From JBCCFW01 sp039029535 (GTDB lineage: Bacteria > Acidobacteriota > JBCCFW01), in the NCBI GenBank assembly GCA_039029535.1, contig JBCCFW010000038.1:1-48377 (forward strand): a stretch of DNA of 48,377 bases, given 5' to 3'. The position numbers and the translations under genes are program-made. Position 1 is the first letter of the stretch. Each line of letters starts with the position of its first letter. Below are positions 35,217-43,457 of the stretch, one piece after another. The notes beneath the pieces are model-generated. The model had not been told where the DNA came from and did not search any database. It saw nothing but the letters and a program-made list of their open reading frames with translations.

Positions 35217-35258
35217 TCCGCGGTTCTCGTCCCTCTGCCGCGAGGCCCTCCCGCCGCC

Positions 35259-37196
35259 ATGATCACCATTTCCAAGCTCGGCAAGTCGTACGGCAGCCAG
35301 AAGCTGTTCGAGGACGTCTCTCTCCAGCTCAATGCCGGAGATCGCTACGGGATCGTCGGCGCCAACGGCTCGGGCAAGTCCACCCTGCTGCGCATCCTCA
35401 CCGGTGAGGAGACCCCCAGCTCCGGCGAGGTGACCACCGCCCGCCGGCTGCGGCTGGGCTTCCTCCGGCAGGACCACTTCCTCAGCGACGAGCAGCCCAT
35501 CATCGAGGTGGCGATGATGGGAGACCGAGACGTCCACGACGCGATGGTCGCGAAGGACGAGCTCCTCGCCAAGCCGGAGTCGGAGTTCGACGCCGACCGC
35601 TACGCCGAGCTGGAGGACCTCATCCTCCAGAACGACGGCTACAGCCTGGAAGCGCGGGCGGGCGAGATCCTCGAGGGGCTCGGCATCCCCACCGAGCGAC
35701 ACCGTGAGCCGCTGGGCAATCTCTCCGGCGGCTTCAAGCTCCGCGTCCTGCTCGCCCAGACCCTCGCCGCCCGACCCGACGCGATCATCCTCGACGAGCC
35801 GACCAACCACCTCGACATCGTCTCGATGCGCTGGCTGGAGAAGTTCCTCAGCGCCTTCTCCGGCTGCGTCGTGGTCGTCTCGCACGACCACCGCTTCCTC
35901 GACAACGTCTGCACGAAGATCCTCGACGTCGACTACGAGACCATCCTGTCGTACACGGGCAACTACTCGGCCTTCGAGGCGGCCAAGAAGGAGCACCGCG
36001 ACCGCAAGGAGGCCGAGATCTCCAAGCGCGAGGCGGAGATCGCCCACCACCAGGCCTTCATCGATCGCTTCAAGGCCAAGGCGACGAAGGCGCGGCAGGC
36101 GTCGAGCAAGAAGAAGCAGATGGAGCGGATCAAGATCGAGCGGTTGGCGCCGAGCTCGCGTCGTCATCCGTCATTCCGCTTTCAGCAGGTTCGCCCGAGC
36201 GGCCGCGAGGCACTCAAGGTCGAGGGCATCGCCAAGGCTTACGACGACAACCTGGTGCTCACCGGGGTCGACCTCCAGCTCATGCGCGGCGACCGTCTCG
36301 GCATCATCGGCCCCAACGGCATCGGCAAGTCCACGCTGCTGAAGATCCTCGTCGACGACCTGGCGGCCGACGCGGGAGAGGTCGACTGGGGTCACGAGAC
36401 GCACCTGGGTTACTTCGCCCAGGACCATCGCTCCGACATGACCGACGGGAAGGCCACTGTCCTCTCCTGGCTGTGGAACTTCTGTCCGGGCGAGACCTCG
36501 AGCTGGGTCCGCGGCGTCCTCGGCCGCGTGCTGTTCTCCAGCGACGAGGTGGACAAGACCCTCCCCAACCTCTCCGGAGGCGAGGCGGCCCGCCTGACCT
36601 TCGCGCGCTTCATGGTCAAGCAGCCCAACGTCCTCATCCTCGACGAGCCGACCAACCATCTCGACATGGAGTCGATCGATGCCTTGGTGAACGGCCTGAT
36701 CGAATTCGAGGGCACCTTGATCTTCGTCTCGCACGATCGCTGGTTCGTCTCGAAGCTGGCCAACCGCATCCTCGAGCTCAAGCCCGACGGCATCACCGAC
36801 TACAAGGGCAGCTACGAGGAGTACCTGCTGCACTGCGGCGACGATCACCTCGACGCCGAGGCCGTCCTCAAGAAGGCTCGTCAGCAGAAGAAGGCGGAGC
36901 GCAAGAGCAAGGCCGAGGCCGCCGCCGTGAAGGCCGAGAAGACCGCGCCCGCCAAGCCCGCCCTCACCAAGGCGCAGCGACGGAAGCTCGAGTCCGAGCG
37001 CAGCTCCTTGACCGAGGAGCTGGAGGGCGCCGAGAGTCGCGTGAAGGAGATCGAGGACGCCTTCTGTCAGCCCGGCTTCTTCGATGACACGTCCCGAGAC
37101 GAGGTCCGGGCGCTCGAGGAAGAGCGAGAGCGGCTCCAGTCACGCACCGAGGAGATCATGGGCCGCTGGGAAGAGCTGGAAGAGCTCCTCGGCTGA
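35259..37196 (+). CDS. ABC-F family ATPase
   Basis: A 645-residue protein with two ABC domains and no membrane segment. Domain 1: Walker A GANGSGKST (about residue 35), signature NLSGGFKLR and DEPTNHLDI. The interdomain linker is long and charged (KEHRDRKEAEISKREAE, then KATKARQASSKKKQMERI). Domain 2: Walker A GPNGIGKST, signature NLSGGEAAR and DEPTNHLDM. The C-terminus (residues 545-645) is a Lys/Ala-rich coiled coil. ABC-F proteins act on the ribosome as translation factors (EttA/YbiT/Uup-like), and some protect against antibiotics. The long coiled-coil end is most like Uup or YbiT. Which subfamily applies is unresolved. Confidence 0.94.
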   Translation: MITISKLGKSYGSQKLFEDVSLQLNAGDRYGIVGANGSGKSTLLRILTGEETPSSGEVTTARRLRLGFLRQDHFLSDEQPIIEVAMMGDRDVHDAMVAKDELLAKPESEFDADRYAELEDLILQNDGYSLEARAGEILEGLGIPTERHREPLGNLSGGFKLRVLLAQTLAARPDAIILDEPTNHLDIVSMRWLEKFLSAFSGCVVVVSHDHRFLDNVCTKILDVDYETILSYTGNYSAFEAAKKEHRDRKEAEISKREAEIAHHQAFIDRFKAKATKARQASSKKKQMERIKIERLAPSSRRHPSFRFQQVRPSGREALKVEGIAKAYDDNLVLTGVDLQLMRGDRLGIIGPNGIGKSTLLKILVDDLAADAGEVDWGHETHLGYFAQDHRSDMTDGKATVLSWLWNFCPGETSSWVRGVLGRVLFSSDEVDKTLPNLSGGEAARLTFARFMVKQPNVLILDEPTNHLDMESIDALVNGLIEFEGTLIFVSHDRWFVSKLANRILELKPDGITDYKGSYEEYLLHCGDDHLDAEAVLKKARQQKKAERKSKAEAAAVKAEKTAPAKPALTKAQRRKLESERSSLTEELEGAESRVKEIEDAFCQPGFFDDTSRDEVRALEEERERLQSRTEEIMGRWEELEELLG

Positions 37197-37198
37197 CG

Positions 37199-37230
37199 CT
37201 CGTCCGAGCGCTCAGGCCCGTTCGGACGAG
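37199..37230. terminator. Inverted repeat between ABC-F and hybrid kinase genes
   Basis: CTCGTCCGA (37199-37207) and TCGGACGAG (37222-37230) form perfect 9-base arms with a 14-base loop across the 15-base gap between convergent stops. The right arm lies inside the last codons of the kinase gene. A bidirectional terminator is inferred. Confidence 0.55.
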
Positions 37231-39905
37231 GTCATCGGCTCGCCGAGAGCCTCCCGCACGATCGCCACGAGCTGGTCGGTGGAGAACGGCTTGGCCAGGA
37301 AGGGTCGATCGGCGACGAGCCGGGCGGTCTCCTGCGAGTAGCCGGAGGTGAACGCCACCCGCATCCGGCCATGCCGCTGCTCGAGCAGGCCGTGGAGCTC
37401 GAGGCCCGTCATGGTCGGCAGCACCAAGTCGCTCAGGAGCAAGTCGATCTCACCGGCGAGGTCGTCGGCGATGGTGAGGGCACGCTCGGGCGTGCCGGCC
37501 TCGAGCACCTCGTAGCCCCGCTTGCGCAGGACCCGCGCGATCGATCGACGGACGACCGGCTCGTCCTCGACCACCAGCACGGTGCCCGACTCCGTCTCCG
37601 AGCGCTCGACCTGCGTCGGCGCCCTCGACTCGCGGGGGGAGCTCGTCGCCCCTTCGGCCGCTCGGGGAAGCAGGACGCGCACGACCGTCCCCTCTCCCGG
37701 CTCGCTCTCGATGCCGATGCGTCCTCCGTGCTGGCGGACGATGCCGTGGCAGGTGGAGAGACCCAGCCCCGTCCCGCGGCCGACCTGCTTGGTCGTGAAG
37801 AAGGGCTCGAAGACGCGATCGAAATGCTCGGGTGCGATGCCGCTGCCGTGATCGCGGACCTCCAAGATCTCGAAGCCGTGAGGCGCCTCGTCGGTGGGTC
37901 GATCCTGGCCAGGCAGGGTCGCGACGGTGAGCACTCCGTGCTCCATCGCGTCGCGTGCGTTGATGACGAGATTGACCAGGACCTGCTGGAGCTGAGTGGG
38001 GTCGGCCCGCACGCAGCCGACATCCGGGTCGAGCTCGACTTCGAGCTGCATGGTCTCGGGCAGCAAGCGCCCGATGAACTGCTCCAGCTCGACGATCGAG
38101 TCGTTGAGCTCGATCGTCTCGAAGCTCAGGACTTGCTTGCGGCCGAAGGCCAGCAACTGACGCGTGAGCTGAACCGCGCGGTTGCCGGCCGCCTGGATCT
38201 CCTCCAGGTCGGAGCGAATGGAGTCGGCGGGTGGAAGCTCTTCGAGCAGCACGCTCGCGTGAGCGATCACGGGAGTGAGGAGGTTGTTGAGGTCGTGCGC
38301 CAGGCCGCCTGCGAGCTGACCGATGGAATCGATCTTCTGCGCCTGAAGAAGTTGTGACTCCAGCTCGATGCGCTTGCGCTCGGCCTGCTTGCGCTGAGTG
38401 ACGTCGGTGGAGACACCCAGCACCTGCTCGATCGAGCCGTCGTCGTCGTGAAGCGGCCGAATGACGGTCTGGAGATAGCGGACGCGTCCATGAGCGTCGG
38501 TGACCGTCTCCTCGGGGATGAAGGCTTCGAGCCCCGAGCTCAAGACCCGATCGTCGTGTCGTCGGAAGGTGTCGATGATGGTCTCGTCGTCGCAGAAGTC
38601 GGAGGCCGTGCAGCCGATGAGCTCGGCCGGGGTCGTGCCGTGAAGCTCGGCGGTGGCGCGGTTGGCCAGCGTGTAGCGACCGTGGCGGTCCTTGGCGAAG
38701 ATGAGGTTCGGGTTGCTGTCGATGACCTGACGGAGGAAGGAGCGTTGACGCTCGACCTCTCGCTCGGCCTCGACCTCTCGGGTGACGTCCAGGCAAATGC
38801 CGGTCATGCGGACAGCGCGTCCGTCCTCGCGTCGATGCACGCGACCCTGGTCGACGATCCAGCGGTGACTGCCGTCGGGATGGACGACGCGGTAGCGCGC
38901 GTGGAAGCGCTCTTCCTCGGCGAAGACCTCGCGGATGCGGGCTCGGACGCGCTCGCGGTCCTCGTGATGGATCGCGCCGAAGAGCTCCGACGGGGTGCAG
39001 TAGAAGACACCCGAGCGACCCGAGAACACCGGGTGCGGATAGCCCTCGCAGATCATCCGGTCGTTCTCGACGCTCCAGGACCAGGTCCCCGCGCCGGCCG
39101 ACTGAAGGGCGAGGAGCAGGCGGTGCTGCGTCTCGCTGGCGAGCTCGACCATGGCGACGTGCTCTGAGACGTCGCGGCAGTTGAGGATCATCCCGCCCGA
39201 CTTGAGGCTCCGGAAGCAGGCGAGCTGCTCGAACTCGGAGCCGTCGCGCCGTCGACCGAGGAGCTCGCCGGACCACACCGCCTCGCCCTGGAGCACGGGC
39301 ATGACCACGCGCTCCAGACGCGCTCGCTGCTCGGGTCCGTAGCAGATGCGCCAGGTCTGACCGAGGAGCTCGTCCGGCTCGTAGCCGTGCAGTCGGCAGT
39401 ACTGACCGTTCACGTAGAGGAAGCGGTCTTGATCGTCGAGCAGCGCGAGGCAGTCCTGACCGCTCTCGATGGCGGCCTCGAGCTTGCCCTGCACCTCGGC
39501 GCTCTCGTGACGCTCGGTGACGTCGACGAAGGTCGAACAGGTGCGGTCCCGCGACGGGTCGCTCACCCGGACACAGGTCTCGCGGACCCAGCGCACCTCG
39601 TCGCCGACCTGCATGCGGTAGTCGAGGACGGCCGGCGCGTCGTCGGTCAGCTTCTCCGGCAGCAGCAGGAAGACGTGCCGGTCTTCGGGCTCGACCAGGG
39701 GCGCCCAGTCCGTGCGTCGTCCGCTCTTGGCGTGCTTGCCCCAGAGCTCGCGAAAGGCCGGAGAGGCGCGGATGAGCTTGGTACCGTCCTCGACGAGGCA
39801 GTGAGCGCCTCCGACGGAGTCGAAGATCTGACGAAGGTCCTCGAGCTCGTCAGCCCGAGGCCAGCTCCCTTTCTGGTCGACGCTACAGTCAGCCCGCTCG
39901 GCCAA
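37212..39905 (-). CDS. Multi-PAS hybrid sensor histidine kinase
   Basis: An 897-residue cytoplasmic sensor with no transmembrane segment. The start is probably TTG 39905, since no ATG or GTG is in frame before the stop further upstream. Four PAS domains lie at about residues 25-130, 140-250, 260-380 and 390-510 (signs: FLYVNGQYCRLHGYEPDELLG and LANRATAELHGTTPAELIG). The kinase core follows: HisKA with phospho-His in LAGGLAHDLNNLLTP (about 537), then HATPase N box NLVINARDAM and G boxes. A C-terminal receiver (about 775-890) has phospho-Asp in LLLSDLVLP (about 824). It probably senses redox, light or a small ligand. No output gene adjoins. Confidence 0.94.
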   Translation of the reverse strand: MAERADCSVDQKGSWPRADELEDLRQIFDSVGGAHCLVEDGTKLIRASPAFRELWGKHAKSGRRTDWAPLVEPEDRHVFLLLPEKLTDDAPAVLDYRMQVGDEVRWVRETCVRVSDPSRDRTCSTFVDVTERHESAEVQGKLEAAIESGQDCLALLDDQDRFLYVNGQYCRLHGYEPDELLGQTWRICYGPEQRARLERVVMPVLQGEAVWSGELLGRRRDGSEFEQLACFRSLKSGGMILNCRDVSEHVAMVELASETQHRLLLALQSAGAGTWSWSVENDRMICEGYPHPVFSGRSGVFYCTPSELFGAIHHEDRERVRARIREVFAEEERFHARYRVVHPDGSHRWIVDQGRVHRREDGRAVRMTGICLDVTREVEAEREVERQRSFLRQVIDSNPNLIFAKDRHGRYTLANRATAELHGTTPAELIGCTASDFCDDETIIDTFRRHDDRVLSSGLEAFIPEETVTDAHGRVRYLQTVIRPLHDDDGSIEQVLGVSTDVTQRKQAERKRIELESQLLQAQKIDSIGQLAGGLAHDLNNLLTPVIAHASVLLEELPPADSIRSDLEEIQAAGNRAVQLTRQLLAFGRKQVLSFETIELNDSIVELEQFIGRLLPETMQLEVELDPDVGCVRADPTQLQQVLVNLVINARDAMEHGVLTVATLPGQDRPTDEAPHGFEILEVRDHGSGIAPEHFDRVFEPFFTTKQVGRGTGLGLSTCHGIVRQHGGRIGIESEPGEGTVVRVLLPRAAEGATSSPRESRAPTQVERSETESGTVLVVEDEPVVRRSIARVLRKRGYEVLEAGTPERALTIADDLAGEIDLLLSDLVLPTMTGLELHGLLEQRHGRMRVAFTSGYSQETARLVADRPFLAKPFSTDQLVAIVREALGEPMTSSERA

Positions 39906-39945
39906 GCATCCACCCCCATCCCCGCACCTAGATCATGCTCCAGAG

Positions 39946-40006
39946 GACTCAAGAAAACCAGATAACGCCCCTGATCCCGGTAACTTCCCGATAGAAAACT
40001 CGCTTC
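39946..40006. promoter_or_regulatory. AT-richer divergent promoter region
   Basis: The gap between the hybrid kinase and the YidE/AspT-like gene contains an AT-richer stretch (around 39950-40005, with GAAAAC, GATAAC and ATAGAAAAC) that stands out from the surrounding GC-rich sequence. It is the probable site of both promoters. I cannot assign -35/-10 boxes with confidence. Confidence 0.35.
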
Positions 40007-40849
40007 ATGGCGCTACAACAATTCTTCGCGTTTCCGCCTCTAGCGGTGCTCATGCTCACGATTGGGCTGGGTCACGCCTTGGGTCGGGCGCGGTGGCGCC
40101 GTCTCAGCCCAGGACCCGCCGGAGGCACCCTTTTCGTCGCCCTGCTCATCGGGCAGCTCGGTCTCCAGGGCACCGCGTCAGAAGGCGTCACCCCAGGGGA
40201 CCTGGGCTTCGCACTCTTCATCTACGCCGTCGGGTTCGACGCCGCGCCGCACCTGCAGGCCCGCTTCGGACAGCACCCCTGGCGCTTCCTCCTGGTCGGC
40301 ACGGCGGTGAACCTGCTGGCCGTGGGGACCCTGCTGCCGCTGGCTCGCGTCTTCGAGCTGTCCCCCGAGGCGGCGGCCGGCGTGCTCGCGGGAGCGCTCA
40401 CCAGCGCGCCCACCTTCGCTGCGGCCTCGGAGGTCGCAGCCGACCGCAGCGCGCTCTCGGTGAGCTTCGCGCTGACCTACCCGCTGGGCCTGCTCAGCCT
40501 CGTGCTCGCCGTGCAGGTCCTCCCCCGCTTGCTCGGCGAAGATCTCGTCCGCGACTCCCGCTCCGACGAGGAGCTCGTCCGGGCGCAGGAGGCGCGCAGC
40601 CAGCGCTACCTCGGGGGCTCGCCCAGCGTCGTGCGCCTGCACCGGGTCGAGAGCGAGGAGGTCGTGGGTCGACCGCTGCGCGAGCTGCACCTGACCTCCC
40701 GCACCGGTTGCGTCATCTCGCTGGTGCAGCGGGGTGGTCGGGTCGAGCTGGCCAATGCCGACACCTTGCTGGAGCTCGGCGATCACGTCCTGGCCGAGGG
40801 GCGCGTCGACGAGCTCCGAGTCTTCGAGGAGGTCGTCGGTCCCGAGTAG
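40007..40849 (+). CDS. YidE/AspT-type transporter, N-terminal part before an in-frame amber codon
   Basis: 280 codons ending at TAG 40847-40849. The N-terminal half shows five or so membrane helices (LAVLMLTIGLGHALG, GGTLFVALLIGQLGL, GFALFIYAVGFDAAP, FLLVGTAVNLLAVGTLL, GLLSLVLAVQVL) with the G-x-L-A-G-A-L-T-S-A-P-T-F motif of the aspartate:alanine exchanger family. One TrkA_C/RCK_C domain follows (VGRPLRELHLTSRTGCVISLV). The same frame continues uninterrupted after the stop into the second TrkA_C domain and the remaining membrane half (to 41653). The two parts sum to 548 codons, matching YidE/AspT length. This half alone would be nonfunctional unless the stop is read through or the halves assemble. 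Confidence 0.85.
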   Translation: MALQQFFAFPPLAVLMLTIGLGHALGRARWRRLSPGPAGGTLFVALLIGQLGLQGTASEGVTPGDLGFALFIYAVGFDAAPHLQARFGQHPWRFLLVGTAVNLLAVGTLLPLARVFELSPEAAAGVLAGALTSAPTFAAASEVAADRSALSVSFALTYPLGLLSLVLAVQVLPRLLGEDLVRDSRSDEELVRAQEARSQRYLGGSPSVVRLHRVESEEVVGRPLRELHLTSRTGCVISLVQRGGRVELANADTLLELGDHVLAEGRVDELRVFEEVVGPE

Positions 40850-40897
40850 AGCGGCGAGGACCTGCTGCTCAACAAGCTGCCCAGCCGTCGCATCCAG

Positions 40898-41653
40898 GTG
40901 CGGCACGCCGACGTGGTCGGTCTCTCGCTCCGCGAGCTCGACCTGATCCGTCGTCATCGTTGCGTGGTGACCACCATCCTGCGCGGTCGTCTCCGTCTCG
41001 AGCCCGACGCCCACGTCATCTTGCGCAAGGACGACGTGCTCGAGATCATGGGTCACCGTCACGACCTCCGCGACACCGCCGAGAGCCTGGGCCGCTTCGC
41101 TCGCCGCGTGAACGAGGTCGACGTGGCGGTCCACGCCATCGGTCTCCTCCTCGGCCTCCTCCTCGGCTCGCTGCGCATGCCGTTGGGCGACTTCGAGCTG
41201 AGCCTGGGCACCGGTGGCGGCCTGCTCCTGGTCGGCCTGCTGCTGGGCTGGGAACAGCGCTTCGGCTTGCTGCGCACCCACGTGCCGCGGGAGGCTCGAC
41301 ACCTGCTCCGCGACCTCGGCATCTTGCTGTTCGTCGCCGAGACCGGGCTGGCGGCGGGACCGAGCCTCTGGGAAGGAGTGCGTCAGGCGCCCATCGCCCA
41401 GGTGACCTGTGGCATCGCCATCAACCTCGTCGCCATCCTGGGATCGCTCGTCATCGCCCGGAAGCTGCTCGGCCTGCGCCCCATCGAGAGCTGGGGCAGC
41501 ACCTGCGGCGGCCTGACCTCGTCGGCCGCCCTGCACGCGGTGCGACAGGCCTCCGACAGCAACGAGGGCGCCGCGTCCTATGCAGCGGCCTTCGCGGTCG
41601 CGAGCATCCTGGCGACGCTGGCCGGGCCCCTCGTCATCATGCTCCTGCGCTGA
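40898..41653 (+). CDS. YidE/AspT-type transporter, C-terminal part after the amber codon
   Basis: A 251-codon frame (GTG 40898), in phase with the preceding fragment. Bases 40850-40897 between them also read sensibly (SGEDLLLNKLPSRRIQV). It contains the second TrkA_C domain (VGLSLRELDLIRRHRCVVTTI, DDVLEIMG) and a second set of about five membrane helices, including the duplicate family motif LTSSAALHAV. No good ribosome binding site precedes GTG 40898, so independent translation is doubtful. Codon use and coding character are unchanged across the stop, suggesting a recent nonsense mutation, a sequencing error or readthrough. Confidence 0.75.
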   Translation: MRHADVVGLSLRELDLIRRHRCVVTTILRGRLRLEPDAHVILRKDDVLEIMGHRHDLRDTAESLGRFARRVNEVDVAVHAIGLLLGLLLGSLRMPLGDFELSLGTGGGLLLVGLLLGWEQRFGLLRTHVPREARHLLRDLGILLFVAETGLAAGPSLWEGVRQAPIAQVTCGIAINLVAILGSLVIARKLLGLRPIESWGSTCGGLTSSAALHAVRQASDSNEGAASYAAAFAVASILATLAGPLVIMLLR

Positions 41654-41668
41654 TCGGGAGACGGAGCC

Positions 41669-42898
41669 GTGGTGCAGGTCTTCATCGACGAGTCGGGCGT
41701 GTTCTCCAACGTCGCCGGTCACGAGGGCGCGGTGGCGACGCTGGCTGCGACCTGGGTGAGCGAGTCGGGCCTGCCGACGCTGGTGAGCGAGCTCGAAGCG
41801 CTGAAGGCCGAGCTCGAGATCGACGGTGAGCTCAAGGGCAAGGACCTGGACGAGACGGGGACGGCGTCGGTCCTCGATCTCCTGGCCCGACACGACGTCC
41901 TGGCTTGCCTGGCGCACCTGGAGTTCCCAGCCCGCGACGAGACCGTGCTGAACGAGCGACGTCGTCGTGTCGAGACCGAGCTGATCGAGACGGGACTGCC
42001 GTCCGCGCTCGCGAGCGAGCTGCCGTCGATCAGCGCGCAGGTCGTTCAGCAGGTCGGCCTGCTCCGTGAGCTCATGACCGAGACGACGGAGCGGCTCGTC
42101 GGACCGAAATCCTTGGACGGAACGATCACCTGGAAGCTCGATCCCAAGGGGCGCAAGACGACGAGCTTCGAGAGGCTCGTGCGCGAGGGCCTGCTGCCGG
42201 AGCTCAGCGATCGACTGCGGCGCTCGGGACTCACCTGCTTCCTCGAGTTTCCGCGATCCGATCGCGAGCCCGGACTCCAGCTCGCCGACGTGATGGCCAC
42301 CGCCTACCGTCGCGCCCTGCGCGGTCACCTGGGGCGCGAGGGCTGGCAAGGATTGCTTCGGCTCTCCCGGAGCCCGACGGCCACGCGCGCCCTGGAGCGC
42401 CTCGCCACCGCGCCTCGCGTCCGCCCCGTCACCGAGGACGACGCTCCCGCCATCGTCACCCTCCTCAACCCCATCATCCGTCAGGGTTCGCTCACGGCGA
42501 TCACGGAGCCGATCACCGTCGACGACCAGCTTCAGTTCATCCGAGAGCTGCCCGAGCGCGCGACCTACCTTCTCGCGCAAGACGAGGGCGGACGTCTCCT
42601 CGGCATCCAGGACGTTCTTCCGGGAGCCGACGACGGCACCGGCGCCATCAGCACTTTCGTCGCTCTCGACGCGCAGCGACACGGCGTCGGTCGAGCCCTC
42701 TCACGAGCCACCTTCCGTGCAGCCCTGGAGCACGGCCATCGGAGGCTCACCGCCACCCTCCGCTCCGACAATCCGGGGGCCTTCGCCTTCTATCGACGCC
42801 AGGGCTTCGAGTTGGTTGCCGAGCTCCCGGGCTACCTTCGTCTCGGCGAGCGGACGATCGCCGGAGTGAAGATGGAGAAGACTCTCGATGCGGCCTGA
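41669..42898 (+). CDS. DUF3800 domain fused to GNAT acetyltransferase
   Basis: A 409-residue protein from a GTG start with GGGAG upstream, 15 bases after the transporter gene. Residues 1-245 are DUF3800-like: the opening VFIDESGVFSN is the family hallmark (Asp6, Glu7), with LKGKDLDE near residue 55 and a late LQLADVMATAYRR acidic helix. DUF3800 has an RNase-H-like fold and is often linked to defence or mobile DNA. Residues about 250-405 are a GNAT acetyltransferase: VRPVTEDDAPAIVTLLN start, FVALDAQRHGVGRALS as the acetyl-CoA loop and DNPGAFAFYRRQGFELV. I have not met this fusion before. Substrates are unknown. Confidence 0.85.
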   Translation: MVQVFIDESGVFSNVAGHEGAVATLAATWVSESGLPTLVSELEALKAELEIDGELKGKDLDETGTASVLDLLARHDVLACLAHLEFPARDETVLNERRRRVETELIETGLPSALASELPSISAQVVQQVGLLRELMTETTERLVGPKSLDGTITWKLDPKGRKTTSFERLVREGLLPELSDRLRRSGLTCFLEFPRSDREPGLQLADVMATAYRRALRGHLGREGWQGLLRLSRSPTATRALERLATAPRVRPVTEDDAPAIVTLLNPIIRQGSLTAITEPITVDDQLQFIRELPERATYLLAQDEGGRLLGIQDVLPGADDGTGAISTFVALDAQRHGVGRALSRATFRAALEHGHRRLTATLRSDNPGAFAFYRRQGFELVAELPGYLRLGERTIAGVKMEKTLDAA

Positions 42899-43457
42899 GC
42901 CCACGCACCGACACGCCCTGGTCGTCGGCGGGACCGGCATGCTCACGGGAGCGACGATTGCGCTCGGAGAACGTGCGACGACGGTGACCGCCATGGCCCG
43001 CAACGTCACCCGTCTGAAGCGTCTCCATGCGCAAGTCGAGGCCGGCGGTGCCAGTTACCGACCGCAGGCGGTGGACTACCGGGACGCCGAGGCGCTGTCC
43101 CATGCTCTCAGCGAAGTCGAAGCCGAGCACGGACCCGTCGACCTGGTCCTCGGCTGGTTCCATGACGAGGAGTCACCTCGACGGCTCGCGTCGTCTCTCA
43201 CCGGTCCCGTCGACGTCTTCCACGTGCTGGGCAGCGGCGCCGCCGGCCCTGGACGCGACCCTCGCACCGATCACGACGCGATCCGCGAGCTGCCGGGCGT
43301 GAGCTACTTCCCCATCGTCCTGGGCTTCCAGGTCCAGGGCGGCCGCTCCCGCTGGCTCACCCACGACGAGATCGTCGCTGGCTGCCTCGAAGCACTCGAC
43401 GCACGCACGCCGCTGCACGTGGTCGGCACCGTCACGCCCTGGTCGGCGCGGCCCTAA
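42888..43457 (+). CDS. SDR-like NAD(P)-binding protein
   Basis: A 189-residue Rossmann protein. The nucleotide loop is VVGGTGMLTGATIAL (residues 12-26), followed by the basic ARNVTRLKRL, which favours NADP. It is short compared with classical SDRs (about 250 residues), and the catalytic Y-x-x-x-K is missing: the region reads DVFHVLGSGAAGPGR and GVSYFPIVLGFQ. It is more likely an atypical SDR or sensor than an oxidoreductase. The start overlaps the end of the DUF3800-GNAT gene by 11 bases, so both are translationally coupled. Its stop overlaps the convergent methyltransferase stop by 4 bases. Confidence 0.78.
   Translation: MRPEPTHRHALVVGGTGMLTGATIALGERATTVTAMARNVTRLKRLHAQVEAGGASYRPQAVDYRDAEALSHALSEVEAEHGPVDLVLGWFHDEESPRRLASSLTGPVDVFHVLGSGAAGPGRDPRTDHDAIRELPGVSYFPIVLGFQVQGGRSRWLTHDEIVAGCLEALDARTPLHVVGTVTPWSARP

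Noticed and set aside
40847..40849. Genome-wide TAG recoding as the reason for the split transporter
   Set aside because: TAG ends several other genes in the window, so it functions as an ordinary stop.
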